DNA of 64,000 nucleotides from Numida meleagris (GCF_002078875.1 NC_034409.1:13617111-13681110); one strand, 5' to 3'. Shown: positions 38,651-51,834, numbered from the stretch's first letter. Numbers and translations: made by a program. The notes: generated by a model not told the origin, from the sequence alone.

Positions 38651-39660
38651 GAATCATAGAATCATAGAATTAGCTAGATTGGAAAAGACCTACAAGATCA
38701 TCCAGTCCATCCATTCACCTACCACCAATAACTCCACTAAACCATGTCTCTCAACGCTGTATCTAAATGTTTCTTGAACACCTCCAGGGACGGTGACTCA
38801 ACCACCTCCCTGGGCAGCCCATTCCAGCACCTGACCACTCTTTCAGAAAAGTAGTATTTCCTAATGTCCAGCCTAAATCTCCCCTGGGGCAACTTGAGGC
38901 CATTCCCCTTCATCCTGTCACTAGTTATAAGAGAGAAGAGGCCGACCCCCAGCTCACTACAACCTCCCTTCAGGTAGTTATAGAGAGCAATAAGGTCTCC
39001 TCTGAGCCTCCTCTTCTCCAGACTGAACAATCCCAGCTCCCTCAGCCGCTCCTCATAAGGCCTGTGCTCCAGATCCCTCACCAGCTTCATTGCCCTCCTT
39101 TGAACACGCTCCAGGGCCTCAATGTCTTTCTTGCAGTGAGGGGCTCAAAACTGGACACAGTACTCGAGGTGGGGCCTCACCAGTGCTGAGGGACAATTAC
39201 TTCCCTACTCCTACTGGCAACACTATTTCTGATCCAAGCCAGGATGCCATTGGCCTTCTTGGCCACCTGGCCACACTGCTGGCCAGTGCTCAGCTGTGCA
39301 CCAACCAACACCCCCAGGTCCGTTTCCTCTACACAGTCTTCCAGCCATTCTGCCCCAAGTCTGTAGCGTTGCCTGGGGTTGTTGCGGCCAAAGTGCAGGA
39401 CCCGGCACTTGGTCTTGTTGAGCCTCATCCCGTTGGCTTCAGCCCAGAGATCCAGCCTGTCCAGATCTCTCTGTAGGGCCTTGCTACCCCCAGGCAGATC
39501 GACACTTCCTGCCAGCTTGGTGTCATCTGCAAACTTACTGAGGGTGCTCTCAATGCCCTCATCCAGGTCATCAATAAAGATATTGAAAAGGGCAGGCCCC
39601 AGCACCGACTCTGGGGAACACCACTCGTGACTGGCCGCCAGCTGGATTTAGCTCCACTAG
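38651..39660 (-). mobile_element. CR1 LINE, about 1 kb with reverse-transcriptase sequence
   Basis: The largest LINE copy here. The low end is GAATCATAGAATCATAGAAT. The minus strand encodes [32 protein letters not shown], whose FADD is the reverse-transcriptase active-site box, then [20 protein letters not shown], and after a frame break [20 protein letters not shown] to the end at DTALRDMV. One or more frame changes near 39090-39180 disable it. It is 5' truncated and in the same orientation as SRPK2. Confidence 0.95.
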
Positions 39661-40460
39661 TTTACCTGAAGGGTAGACTGAGGCAATCTAATGCAGGTAA
39701 TAATTTAAAAAATCCACTGAAATTGTACTGATTTTGCTTTTTAAGCAAACAACTACTAGATCTATTTCTTTACATAACAGAAGTAATGCTTTAAAGAGAA
39801 TTGGAAGCATTACACATTTTGTCACTCATGTTGAAATAACTGTCAAGGAATACCAAGAATTTCCCTCCAAGAGACAAGAGGAAGAAATTTATCTCTAGGG
39901 AAACCAATTAACAAAACAGAGCTGCTTCTGCATCTTTCTAAAGCTACTATATCTGATTTGGGTTTGAAAAGGGTTATTTTTTCCTGTCTACAATCTGCGC
40001 TGCACTTGGTATCCTAGAATTCAGGAGAGTTTTCCTACTCTCCTTTGCACACATCAGGAAGGAAGGAAGGACATAACTTTATTTCCTTCTGGGGTGATTT
40101 ACGGTTTTATCTGCAAGTAACAAAACACTGATTTAAACTGAGAAAGATCTCTGTGATTTTAGCTTTGCTGCACCTTTTAAAGCAATTAAATGCTACTGTG
40201 TGAAGAAGGGTGATGGAAAGAAACACTGCCCTGATACAGCAGCCTGATTGCTAATTCTCTATCACTGGCTTCTTTTGCCACCTGCTTGATTTTGTTTAGG
40301 ATTCTTAGCAAGGGACACAGTTGTTTGTTTATGTTCACTGTTACATTTCTGAGGTATAGGTGAAGATAAAGTCTTCAGCACTGCTCTCACTGCTTAAATT
40401 CTGTCTACAAGTTCTGTAGCTCATCCTAGCATCACTGATGCTTGCTTTTCTGCCTTGACA
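39661..40460. other. Unique AT-rich stretch
   Basis: No exon or repeat family recognised between two CR1 copies. Confidence 0.5.
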
Positions 40461-40837
40461 CTTTGGAGAAGAGAAGGCTCCAGGGAGACCTCATTGTGGC
40501 CTTCCAATACTTGAAGGGAGCGTACAAACAGGAGGTGGAACGATTGTTCACGAGGGTGGATAGCGATAGGTCCAAGGGGGAATGGTTTTAAACTGAGACA
40601 GGGGAGGTTTAGGTTAGATGTTAGGACGAAGTTTTTCACTCAGAGGGTGGTGACGCACTGGAACAGGTTGCCCAGGGAGGTTGTGGATGCCCCGTCCCTG
40701 GAGGCATTCAAGGCCAGGCTGGACGTGGCTCTGGGCAGCCTGGTCTAGTGGTTGGCGACCCTGCACTCAGCAGGGGGGTTGAGACTTGATGATCTTTGAG
40801 GTCCTTTTCAACCCAGGACATTCTATGATTCTATGAC
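40461..40837 (+). mobile_element. CR1 LINE 3' end
   Basis: Begins TTTGGAGAAGAGAAGGCTCC and runs through the reverse-transcriptase tail to the terminal repeat ATTCTATGATTCTATGA. One extra G in a G run near 40576-40580 shifts the frame. Close in sequence to the copies at 34628-35223 and 16283-16629. Confidence 0.93.
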
Positions 40838-41874
40838 ACAATTCACAGTAGTGAGTTGAGGCATCAACCTGCAAGAGATCTCCAGTTTTGCTATTTCTTA
40901 ATTCTTGAACTGGAAAGATAAGATACTATGTACATTCCAACAACATTTTCCTATGTGAAGTATGACACGAATATATACTTCATTCAGCCTAGATTTCCTT
41001 TTTTAGTATAAAACTTCTTAAATCTTGAATTTATTTTTCATTGAAGTGGACTTTAACACATCTTTGACATGAACAATTCAGACCCTGCGAAAGCTGTGAG
41101 TAACAAATTTGCATACTAACCTCCATTCCCTTTTCAGAAATATAACTGTCAAAAAAACTACCATAAGCTATTCAACAGCTGCATTATTTCAAGTTATAAC
41201 TCTTCTTAATTTCCTAAGATGTTGTATGTAATGACATGCATTATATAACACATGCTCGCATACACTACATCTATTTTTCTTTTTTCTGTAGTAATCACTT
41301 GGTACTCTGTGGTCTACCACTACTAGGTTATTCATCATCATCCAAGCATAAATACTTGATGAAAAGAAGATGAGACACTATTTCTAGATTCACAGTGTTC
41401 TGTTAGTGGGTATGCAGAGGACTGACAACCTCCACAGGCTACAACGACAAACCTTACAAGCATATTAAACTAAGCAACAACAAACAATTAACGAACACTA
41501 GTCAGGATGCTTTTATCTTTTAATTGCTCCTTTTTAAACACAGCACAATCCAAACAAAATACAATGAAATTCTATTTTTAGCTGTTTCTTAGAGGGAATG
41601 CTTAATAAATAAAAATAAAAGCTGAAGCATTTCTGCCATAAAGCGAACACAAAGCTGAATATGGCAAAATGCTAAAAGGAATCTTAGAGAAAATCAGTCA
41701 CCCACTTTAAGAAATAGAAAATGACTTCAAACCAAATTCTACTCTCCCCCACAGATCATGGTTGGACCATGTTGCTCCAGTGTTATGCAATAAGCATGAT
41801 ATTAAAACCTGAACATGTTGAATAAATTGTACCATGACAAGTTCAGGAAGAGGTGTCCAGCTTTGTTGTGGTGG

Positions 41875-42095
41875 GTTGTTTTGCTACAATTCTATTTTGG
41901 AAAAGGTAAAACAAGAGCAATGAGGGTGACTAAAAACATGAAATGCCTTCCATATGGGAAGCATCTGAACATACCAGAACTCCTCAGTCGGGAAAACAGT
42001 CAGCAGAGATCTATAAAATCTTAAGAGGAACAGAAGAGTGAACAGGAAGTGTTTGTTCACTGCCTCACCCCACACAAATTGAGTCAAGCTCAGAA
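41875..42095 (+). mobile_element. Ancient CR1-like remnant
   Basis: The order of words (AGAGCAATGAGGGTGACTAA, CTTCCATATGGGAAGCATCT, GAACTCCTCAGTCGGGAAAA, AGATCTATAAAATCTTAAGA, GGAAGTGTTTGTTCACTGCC) follows the reverse-transcriptase tail of old CR1/L3-type LINEs. It is much more diverged than the nearby copies. Confidence 0.6.
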
Positions 42096-42270
42096 AAACA
42101 CTACATAAAAGTAACTCACTTCTGCAATATGATGTTAAAAGATAAATTCACTTTTTTTTTTTTTCCCCCCTGGATACTACAGATGAGAGAAGATTACCTA
42201 GGTTCAAGTAAGGATCAGTAGAAGTCCTGGCAGAAAAGCCTACTAATGGCTCCCACAAACCACCTTTGAT

Positions 42271-42453
42271 TCAGGAGGGCCAAGAGCCAGAGGCTGCTGG
42301 ATTTGGAGAGCTGAGCACACCAGGGCCCAGCCCTGTGCCCTTCCTGAGGCAGCTGTCTCCGCCGGGGGAACGCGGCCGCACTGTGGGCTGACCCAGTGCA
42401 GCCAGCTCATCTTCACACATGCCTTCCTCTTCCTCAGCAGATGAATCATTCAT
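42271..42453 (-). other. GC-rich orphan reading frame, doubtful
   Basis: From an ATG at 42453 the minus strand reads MNDSSAEEEEGMCEDELAAL GQPTVRPRSPGG and stops after about 60 codons. A NotI-type GCGGCCGC lies at 42372-42379. Upstream is an acceptor-like TTTTGCACATTAG; a possible donor AAAGGTGGTT lies just past the stop in this frame. The block is clearly richer in GC than its flanks. I recognise no protein family. It could be an alternative or non-coding exon, or chance. Confidence 0.2.
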
Positions 42454-44976
42454 GACTAATGTGCAAAACAGGCTTCAGGCCTCTTCATCCAAAACCCTCA
42501 TCAGATGAAAAAGATGTTTTTACTGTTACTATCAAGCAATGGATAAGAATGCATTGCAGGCAAGATTGCTATACAGTGAGATTATGCGAAAAGCCAGCAT
42601 GGTGTTCTCCATGTGGGAAGGTCTAACCTAGGAGGAGACCTTTGTGAACACTGCAGGCACGATGAACTACTGGATTTATTAATTTAAAGACTTTAAGGTA
42701 ACAAAACTTTACCTTGAACATGGCTAACGCCTGCACTCGATTCTCTTGCCTTTAGAAGGGCACTGTCTCAAAATGAAAACAGAGTTAAATGACAAAAATG
42801 TTGGGGGGAGCCAGAAACTGATGAGAGTAGGCTAAGCATTACCTCAACCTAAGGGGACAAAAAAAGCATCCTTAAGATTTTCAAATGCACATATCCAGGG
42901 AAGTTTATTTGCTTATAGAAAATGCAATTAAAAAGAAGTTAAATGATTTCTTCATATATTTAATAAGATAAAATTTGGAAGCAACAGTATTATAACAATG
43001 TTATGAATCTCTTGGCATGTCCACAGAGGCTCTGTGGGGAATTTCAAAATGAAGAGAAAAACAAGGAGGTAGGGGGAGGTAAGGACCAGAAGAAACATAC
43101 TGTAAGCCTCCTAATGCCGAGACATGAGCTTTACAAAAGCTCTGAGTGGATGTGGGTCCATCTGGAAGGAGTTCCAGCAATGTTTCCCTCCAGCTCCAGA
43201 AGGCAAATGCTTCAGGGCAGGACTCCCAGGTGCTGCCGAGCTTGAAGTCTGAAATCTCTATACACAAGTCTATTCCAGCTACTACTAATTGCTCAGAGAC
43301 TCAATTATTTGGATCTCTTTCTCTTGTGTCCAAATGGTGTCTGCTTTACCAGTTGAACTCTTGCCTATTCTTTTTCCCAAATGCAGATTTAGCTTAATTA
43401 GACAAGTGACTGCTAACAGTGAGCTCTTTGAACGTGAGAGCCTTAAATGAAGGCTTTCTAAATAGATACATGCATAGATCAGGAAACAAAAACATAAGAG
43501 ATCAAAACAACCCCTAAGTTCTTTCTCGAGGAACAAAACAATGTCATGTATTTTAAATAAGATTTTAAATATGATGTTAAAATTATTCATAATTTTAAAT
43601 TTTAATAACCATTATACATCATTTGTAATTCCATATTATATTTATTTGTAATTATGCCAGAGATTATCTTACGGTTTTTACAATCAAAGACTATAAATCT
43701 AGAAGGAAGCAGATTATAAGCAGATATATTTTTAAGTAGCTCCCATAAGTTGTTTAAGTGAATTTCCTGAGACACTCTAAGTAAAAAGCTCTATTTGTGC
43801 TCTTATGCCGGTGCCGAACAATAATATAGTTTCCAATTCTAGAATATCCATGCACCAAAAAAAAAAAAAAAGACTGCTTCTGTGTCACAAGCATGAAGCA
43901 GTTTCCACATCTGGTTGTTATCAAATGAAACTATCATTCCTCTTGGGACTGCTAACATCACAGCATCCATCACAGTGCTAGAGGAAACCCCTCCTGGAGC
44001 AGAGGAGGCTGGAACACAATGGCTTCTGTAACCTCAACCAAACACCAACACAGAGAAGTAAATTTTCATTCCCTTCTCCCTTCTGGAGGCAACTTTGGGC
44101 TTTAGTGTATACCAAAGTCAAAGTAAAGTGCCACGGAACTCTGCCTTCCTTTCCAAACAATGAGTGCTATAAATAAACACCATTTGAAGCAGCCAGTACT
44201 GCAAGCCTCCTCATGCTCTCACCCGAGCCTGGCAGCGCTGCAAGACATCTTTTTCCACTCCTGACCATGGAGACACTCCCTTCCCTCAGGGCTGGAGATT
44301 ACATAGCCACAAGGAATAACAAACCCATGAACTGAACTTCTCACTGCAGCCATGAGATCAGCAGAGCCAAGGCGAGCAATAGGAGCCCATTGCAGAGTTG
44401 AGAGGAACCAGCAGCAGCCTAAAATTACAACAAATTACACCTAACATGAAACAGTGAGGTCTGCCAGGTTGGTAGACATCAGAGAAGGTGGCTTTTCTGG
44501 ACTTTCTCTGAGACAGTAACACCAAGGTTCCAGAAACAAACGGTTTCAAGCTCTAAAAGCCTCCCTCCAAATTGTACTCTCAAACAGCTTCAATTACGTG
44601 AAAATTTTCTAAAGACAGCAAAACCTGTCATATGCCAAATCTATCCAGGAAGCCTCAATCTTAACTGAATTATCATGTTTTCTCCTCAAATACTGGTTTC
44701 TTACAAAGTTCTGCCTTCCAGACCAGCTCTCCACAACAGACTAGCAGAGGGAAGAAGTCAACAGTCCAGAAAAAAAAAACAGAATCACTTGGTGACATAA
44801 AAATTCCTAGAAGTGCACTCAGCAGCATACACACCACCCATAGTTTCAGCCTCCAGTAAAGTGTTGTAAAGGTTCACAAACTTACAAAAAAAGAAATTGC
44901 ACCAAATTCCTAAAAGCCAAAGAGGAGAAATGTGGAATATGTGCTGATCAATGGAGAATAAAGAGTTTCTAAAGTA
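42454..44976. other. AT-rich stretch without recognised features
   Basis: Contains an A tract at about 43857-43872 and a TTTTAAAT-rich zone at about 43550-43640. No exon or repeat family recognised. Confidence 0.5.
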
Positions 44977-45501
44977 GGTCACTCCAAAAGTAATGCCTCC
45001 TATTTATTTCAACGGAAACTACAACAAATAGCACAATAACTATTTGATAGAGCAATTTCTCAGCTACAAAACACAGTTTTTCAACACAGTCACCACCATT
45101 ATCTATGCACTTTCACCAGTGATGAACAAGAGCCTGCATGCTGCGCTGCAGCAAAGGTGACACACTGTTGTTGTCGCCACTGCTGAAACACACCACCCAC
45201 CACCTCACCGTGCTCACATCCACTGGTTGGTGTCCATAAACCTTTAGCAAGTGTCAGTGGATGTCAATGGGTGCAATGTTTTCCACATGGAGGAATTCAA
45301 TTCCACACCTTTGCTTTATATGTACTTCCATGTCAGATGCCATTTTGTCAGACTGCCCCTCCACTGCCATCTGTCACATGGCAACAGCATGCAACAGAAT
45401 AATGGTGGAAAGGTTTGACCTCTACTGTCATAGCACCAACGTCCACTTCTGATGTCAGAGGCTAACATAGTAAAACAGGAGGCATTACTTTTGGAGCACA
45501 C
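44977..45501 (-). mobile_element. Internally deleted mariner (Galluhop-like) element
   Basis: The 525-bp element has terminal inverted repeats (GGTCACTCCAAAAGTAATGC at the low end, matching the reversed GCATTACTTTTGGAGCACAC at the high end except near the tips) and TA on both sides (44975-44976, 45502-45503), the mariner target duplication. On the minus strand it encodes a mariner N-terminus (MASDMEVHIKQRCGIEFLHV, then YGHQPVDVSTVRWWV, a helix-turn-helix) that passes straight to a mariner C-terminal tail (CIDNGGDCVEKLCF). The DD(34)D catalytic core is missing, and there are in-frame stops. Full-length bird mariners are about 1.2-1.3 kb. Confidence 0.88.
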
Positions 45502-47046
45502 TAACAGATGCCAAAATGAAACCTCCATTGGAAGTCAGATAAGAAACGCTGCTCCACAAAAACGCTAAAAACCTGGTGAAAAAAAAAAAAAAGCAGTCTC
45601 ATAAGCTCCATATGAAGCTTCACCTCCAAATTCTCCTGTGAGAAGAGTCCCTTCTCGTGCTGCATGGCTGCTCCCTCCATCTCTCTGTGTGAGCAATTCA
45701 ACTTCAGACTGACTGGAGGACCTTACAGGAAACACTGGCATGCAGCAGAGCTCATAGCTCCTGTTTGCTTGGACTTCTTTTCCCCTATTACTATAGCTAA
45801 GCTCTTTGATGGTAACTTTTAACAGAATGAATCACAAGTGTATAAATAGAAATTAACTTTTTACTTTCTTTTTGGTATGCTACATTGTAGTATTTAATTT
45901 TTGACTTTCTCTTTGTCTCAATAATTACAGTGTTTCTAGTCTGTCTATTAATAAGATACAATCAGAAAACTCGCAGCTTGTTGTTTCAGAATCTTACAGT
46001 TGCTACTAGCAACAAATTTGCAAGTTGTGGAGGGGAGGCAGGAGAATTATCTTCTGCTCTCCAACAGTGCTATTTGCTCCTTTGCAACTGAGTAGATCTA
46101 GTTTAATTTAGCATCAGAACGTCCCCCCCATCAATAACCCAACAATAAAAGCCAACAACTTCCTTAGAGTCAATATAAACATACATGCACTACTAAATAT
46201 ACATGTGTTATAAACTAAATGAAAGCAACTGTGATAACCAAATTGAGCAGGAACAAATCAACAAATACAGTAGTTCAGAGCCCTTTTTACCTGTTTAACA
46301 GCCTACTAGAAAAGATATAATACAAACAGTGAAACTGTAATTCTTCACTTATTATCAAATGCTGTCAACAGCAGAGCATCCTTTGCTTTTCTTCTCCTCG
46401 AGTCTCGCCCTAGTAAAATGTAATCCTAATTTTGGATGATCATCTCAATGTAAAAAAAATAAAAAATAAAAGAATAAAAAATAAACTACTAACATTTTTC
46501 ATCTCCATGCTTACTTTATGTTTGGGAAACTAAATCTATAGGGCAATGTGATGAAGGCAAATAGACAAGTGTTTTGGGACAAATACTGGGGAATGTAATT
46601 GGAAGAGAAGAAACAAAAAAAAGTGCCTGAAGGAATTAGGTTACACTACTAAGTCAGCAACCAGAGGAAACTCTTTATCTGCAGCAAATACAACGTAATA
46701 ACAGTAAATAATAGAAACAAACTAAACAAACATTTAGAACTTTTTACCTTCAATAGTCAATTAGTCAAGTTTTTAAAAATGTCTGTCGTTCAAAGAAATG
46801 GTGCCAGTTTTTGAAAGCTGCTAAAATTCTTCCATTTTGGATATAATATATATGGGCAAACACAATACATGAGCATGTCTACTCATTCATATTAATTATT
46901 CTTTTTCATAACAGAAATTCATAAAAGAAGTAAAGTAGTTGCAAAGTTCAGCAGCAGTCAGAAGTGAGAAAATAGATAAATGTGTTTCAAGAAAACTCAT
47001 TCTCATCCATCCAAATACAGACAAATAGTGAGTGGCTGGTTTTTAA
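45502..47046. other. AT-rich stretch without recognised features
   Basis: Unique-looking sequence with an A13 tract near 45579. No exon or repeat family recognised. Confidence 0.5.
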
Positions 47047-47332
47047 CAGAATCACACAACATTTGGGGTTGAAAGGGACTGTAATAAAAGGAACTCTCTA
47101 GTTCCAACCCCTACCATGGGCTGGCTGCCCCCCACCAGCTCAGGCTGCCCAGGGCCCCACCCAACCCAGCCTTGAGTGCCTTCAGGGATGGGGCACCCAC
47201 AGCTTCTCGGCAGCTGTGCCAGGGCCTCACTGCCCTCTGAGTGAAGGATTTCTTCCTAACACCTAAGCTAAAACTCCCCTCTTTCAGCTTAAAACCATTA
47301 CTCCTTGTCCTATCACAACTCTCCCTGACAAA
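47047..47332 (-). mobile_element. CR1 LINE 3' fragment
   Basis: The low end resembles the reversed terminus (ACAGAATCACACAACATTTG GGGTTGAAAGGGAC). The minus strand encodes a diverged reverse-transcriptase tail: CDRTRSNGFKLKEGSFSLGV, RKKSFTQRAVRPWH. A small deletion interrupts the NRLPREVV equivalent. Confidence 0.85.
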
Positions 47333-50300
47333 TACAGCATCAAAAACTTTAAGGGCTGCATTTGTACTTGGAGGTGAAAAATTTTTATCATTCATTCTTC
47401 TATAGCAGCAATTTTAAAACCTGGACACTGATTGTACATAAAGTAGGATCAAGAAATAAGCAGCCTGTAAGCACAAGCAAGGTATTTTCTTCCTGGTCTG
47501 CACGAGTCTGCACACTGTCCTAGCTGAGCTTTCCTGAATCTGAGAGATAGTTCATAACAGTGAAAATAAAAGGCAGCTGGCAACCTCTTCTGGACACAGA
47601 ACCATGACCACTCTTCAGCTTTGAATTACAATCCAAAACAGTGACACCAACTAAAATGATGCTGGCTGTTAAATTTAGAGACTGACTTTTCATCCCCACT
47701 ATGTGCATTTTCACACTGTAGCAAGACTAACTCAATGAGGCTTTCTTCATTTTCTTCTTGAGTAATGCACCATGGCATTTATGACTTAGTCTTTTTATTT
47801 TCTTGTGTTTGTAGAGGTGGTAGCAATTACTACTTTTCAGATACATGGAAACACTTTTTATTTCGATAACTGTTTGATAAACTGATATAGAAGAAAACAA
47901 TAGCTTCAGTTTTTGAGAAAAATAAGTCTTTTAAAGTGCCCAGCTCTCAGAATAAAATTTTCACCTTAGTTTTTATACTTTTTAATGCAAAGATAGAACT
48001 GATCTCTTGCCCAACCACCCTCTGTGTCCCTTACAGAATATGGTACCTTCTATTTATTTGATGCAAATGTCACACCATATGCTTCCCAAAAGCAGCTGCA
48101 TCCAGAGTCCTCTCCTGTCATACATTCCTACAGTACAGAAGTCATTACTCCTCCTTGTTCTGTATTGCTCATTCAACATTGAAAGGGAAATGCCTTTCAA
48201 GTCCTTATTCCCATCAACTACTCACCTTATGGACTGTAGGGCTCATTTTGGAGCTCTCCATTTTGTCTGAAGCTTTCAGCTTAAGGTCTGTTCCTCTAGT
48301 TGGACCTTCACCAAGCAGTGGCTGCCTCAGGAAAATTGGGGAATTATTTTAGAGCCCTGTCCAGCCAGCTCAGCTGGCTTGAATGAGGTAGTTTCGGTTA
48401 CCAAAAACTGTGATAAGTCCTTATGAGGTTTTCAGAATCTCTTTTGTGACAGCAAGTCTGAGAGCAAGGATTATCCAACCATCTGAGTCATCCCAGCCTT
48501 TGGTGTGCTTTACCTCACAGCATGGATGCTGGATGACTCACTTATTGGAATATTCCTATTTCTAACAATAACAGAGATTTGAATCCATGGTGAAAAAACA
48601 CTCAAGGAATCCCAGCTGTCACAACGTCCCAGATGGACATTTGCCCTTGTAGAAAAGATGTAACTGTAAGGATGAGCCTGCCTCCTGGAATAAGATCCTT
48701 CTGCAACCAGGTGTCCTGATACCAGAGTGCTGTGACTGAAGCTTCCCACGCCACGTCAGCAATTTGTAAGCCTCAGGAAAGGCAAGATCATCTTGCAAAG
48801 GTAACTTCTGAACCCAATTTACAACAGGAAGTGGATAGCAACTATTACTCAGTGGGAAGCTATCACCTCTGTTTCATCTCTTTCACACAATTAAACGTGT
48901 ATCTGCACCTGACCACTAGGCACAGCTCTTAGAAAAACTGAAGAACTTTCAAGACTTCAGGTTTCAAAAGTCAAATGTCAAGGACAATCAGCATGGCAAA
49001 ATTCAAAACAGAAACAGGCTGATGCTGAACTCCGAAGGACAATTAAGGATGACAATATCATATCTTCAAATCCATGATATATTAGAAGAAGAAACTAAGA
49101 TCCAAGGAACATTTTAAGTTTACTGTTGATGAAAATGGAAATACTGAGGTGTTATGGTGGTGGCACAGCTTCTGATCTGACTGGTGCTAAAACTAAGACA
49201 TGCTACATATGTTTGCAATGTATTGCCTTGAGTTTCACTGAGCTGAGTCAGTGCCAAAGTCAGCTAAAGTCTACTCTGGCATTGGCTCAGTTATCTGACA
49301 AGCCTCAGAGTAGTCTTCAATAAGCTATGTAGGCTACCAGCAACAATGGATGGAAAGTAGCTGAAGGGAGGCATCACTGTGTTTCAGGAGAGGAACTGAG
49401 CATACCAGGCTCATCTCACCTTATGTACTGATAGTTACTGCAGAGGCAAAGGCATTTTTCTGCTCCTGAATCAAGACCTATATGCAGTCAGTATGCACAT
49501 GGATTTTCACTTAATAGCAGAACTTGAAATAACTAAACTTCTCAGAAGGTGAAACACAAGCTGAATACAAGATGGGGTGGGGATATTCCACTATAAAGCA
49601 AGACATCTTTAAATCATTAGTATGACAAGGCAGCCAAGCCTTGGGCAGCAGTGAAATGCCTCTGAGTTTAATTCTGGTTGATATTGAGAGTGCGAGACAT
49701 AAAGAAGAGGCAAATGTTTCCATGTGAACATTTAGTCTACTTGGATTTCCACAAGGGTACCAGTCAGGGAAAATCAGTTCCCTTTAGATATGTGATGAGT
49801 TCCTGCTAGGGAATTCCAGACACAGATTAGCTGTATAGTGGTAGGGCTGGGGAAGAAAGATGATTCATTGAGAAGTATGGAGCCTTTCACACTTCTGAAG
49901 AATACTGCTTCCAGATAGGTTTCTCTTCTCAGAAGTTTCTTACTTCCCAGAACATCCCACTTCACCAAGGTAGAACTTTACAGTGTAGGTGGCATAGAGA
50001 AATGCAAAGAGATGAGCAAAGCTTCATCTCAGACCACTCCAAGATAAAAGAGAAACAGCAGGCTTCAGAACTCCTTTCCCTCAGAGACTCCTTCATTTGG
50101 TAACCAAATGAAAATGCAACATTTCTAGAAAGCTACCTAATACCTCTATATCATGCTTCCTCACTCCTAACTTTTCTTTAATATCAATGGAAAATTACAA
50201 CCCGAAAATCTCCTCAGGTATTCACAAATATAATTTAAAGGAAGACAGAGGAAGCAGCCTTTTTTGTTTGTTTTAAACACAGTCTTCACTGCCTTTACCT

Positions 50301-51670
50301 CTGTGTGATGTCCCAGTCTATCCCTGTGAGCATTTTCACAAGTACATAGAAGACACTTTGTAAAACAGATATCCTTAATTCTTCCAGTTTCATCTGACTT
50401 CCACTTAGGAATCCGTGTACCAGCTACAACCATTTTTTTAAGCAAATACTAACAGCACCTAATACACAAAGGGCAAGCAAAAATACACAGAGAGGAGCAG
50501 TGGTGTAAAACTTTACTGAACAGCCTTCAGCTAATAAGGGGTCCAAGGGCCTGGTTTCCTTACCATGTTCAGCGCCAGGGGTAAAAAGAAAATAAAGGAG
50601 TCAGGGTAAGAGCCCTCCTCATCCCTACGGTCATGCTAAAAAGACAAGAGTAGGGAAGGTTAAAAAGTGGACGGAAAAGGCTAGAAGGCTAGGCCAAAAA
50701 TCAACCTGTTTTGTCCCTGTTTTGCCACAGCACAAAACCCCCTTTGCCTTAAGTACGGAAAATTCCTTCCGATTTCCACACAAATGCATCAGTAATAACT
50801 GTGTATATATTCAACAATGCTTCTCTGTAACGTCAGAGAAACATAATGAAAATATGTTTTCTATTGCAAAAAAGCAAACAAGAGGTTTCTGTTTCCACTG
50901 TTAGGCAGGTCTACCTCTTCAATAGGTTTATAACCATTGCTAAATGTTTTTGTGGTTTAAAACATTTCCTAGCTAAAAATGTAGGTCTGCATCTCCTCGC
51001 CTGCATAAAAATACCAACCGCAGGCCTCCTCGCAGTGCCTCGCCGTCGCCATGGAAACTGGCCCTGCTTTCCTCTGCCAACATGGGCTCCATGTGAGCAG
51101 GAAAAGAGCTTAAGTCATATTTATATAATATGCAACAGAGCCCATATATACAAGGTTTATTATTTCATTGGAGGCCTGCAGACTGGTTAAAGTGGCTTCA
51201 AGAATTCTTGGATTGTTTCATTCAGACATTCAGAATTTATTTATATTACTAGCCTCAAAATTATACCACGGGAAACATATATGGAAGTGGAATTCACTAT
51301 TCTCCATTTTTCCTTGTTTTTGATTAAAGAGACAGGCTGGCTCCCTATTTTTTAACTAAATAACATCATGTGTTCTTGCATTGTACTGTGAAAAAACTCG
51401 AATTTATTCCTTAAACTGAGACAGCCCCTACATCTTACTCTCAAAAAGCCACAAGAGATGACTACAAAGACTTTTATTTGTAACAAAAAATTGAAACAAA
51501 GAAAGGCCAACCTAACCTTCATTATTTCCCCTGTTTTAATAGGATGACATGGTGTGTTTCTCCTCCCCTCCCTGCCTCCCTTCTTCAAACAATTTTCAGG
51601 TACAAGTACTGCAGGAATTCTGCAGTTCTGGTTCTTCTGACTAGAAGTTGTGTAGCCCACATCGATTTCT
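47333..51670. other. Unique-looking stretch without recognised genes
   Basis: No exon, RNA gene or known repeat was recognised over about 4.3 kb. A slightly more GC-rich block lies at about 50500-50700. Open frames are short and show no family resemblance. Confidence 0.45.
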
Positions 51671-51834
51671 GAGAGTGGCTGAGGCTGGCAGGGCCCTCTG
51701 TGTCCCTCTGCCCAACCCCTGCCCCAGCAGGGACACCCAGAGCAGGGTGCCCAGGGCCACGGCCAGGTGGCTTCTGGAGATCTCCAAGGAGGAGATCTGC
51801 AGCCTCTGGGCAGCTGTGCCAGTGCTCAGCTTTT
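51671..51834 (-). mobile_element. Old CR1 3' fragment, GC-rich
   Basis: GAGGCTGGCAGGGCCCTCTG, then the CCCAACCCCTGC...AGCAGGG...CCAGAGCAGG order, then TGGAGATCTCCAAGGAGGAG and CTCTGGGCAGC, follow the antisense 3' end of older CR1 subfamilies. No terminal repeat remains. Confidence 0.75.

Noticed and set aside
39090..39630. Plus-strand frames across the CR1 copy (128 and 83 codons).
   Set aside because: They are antisense shadows of the CR1 reverse-transcriptase frame.
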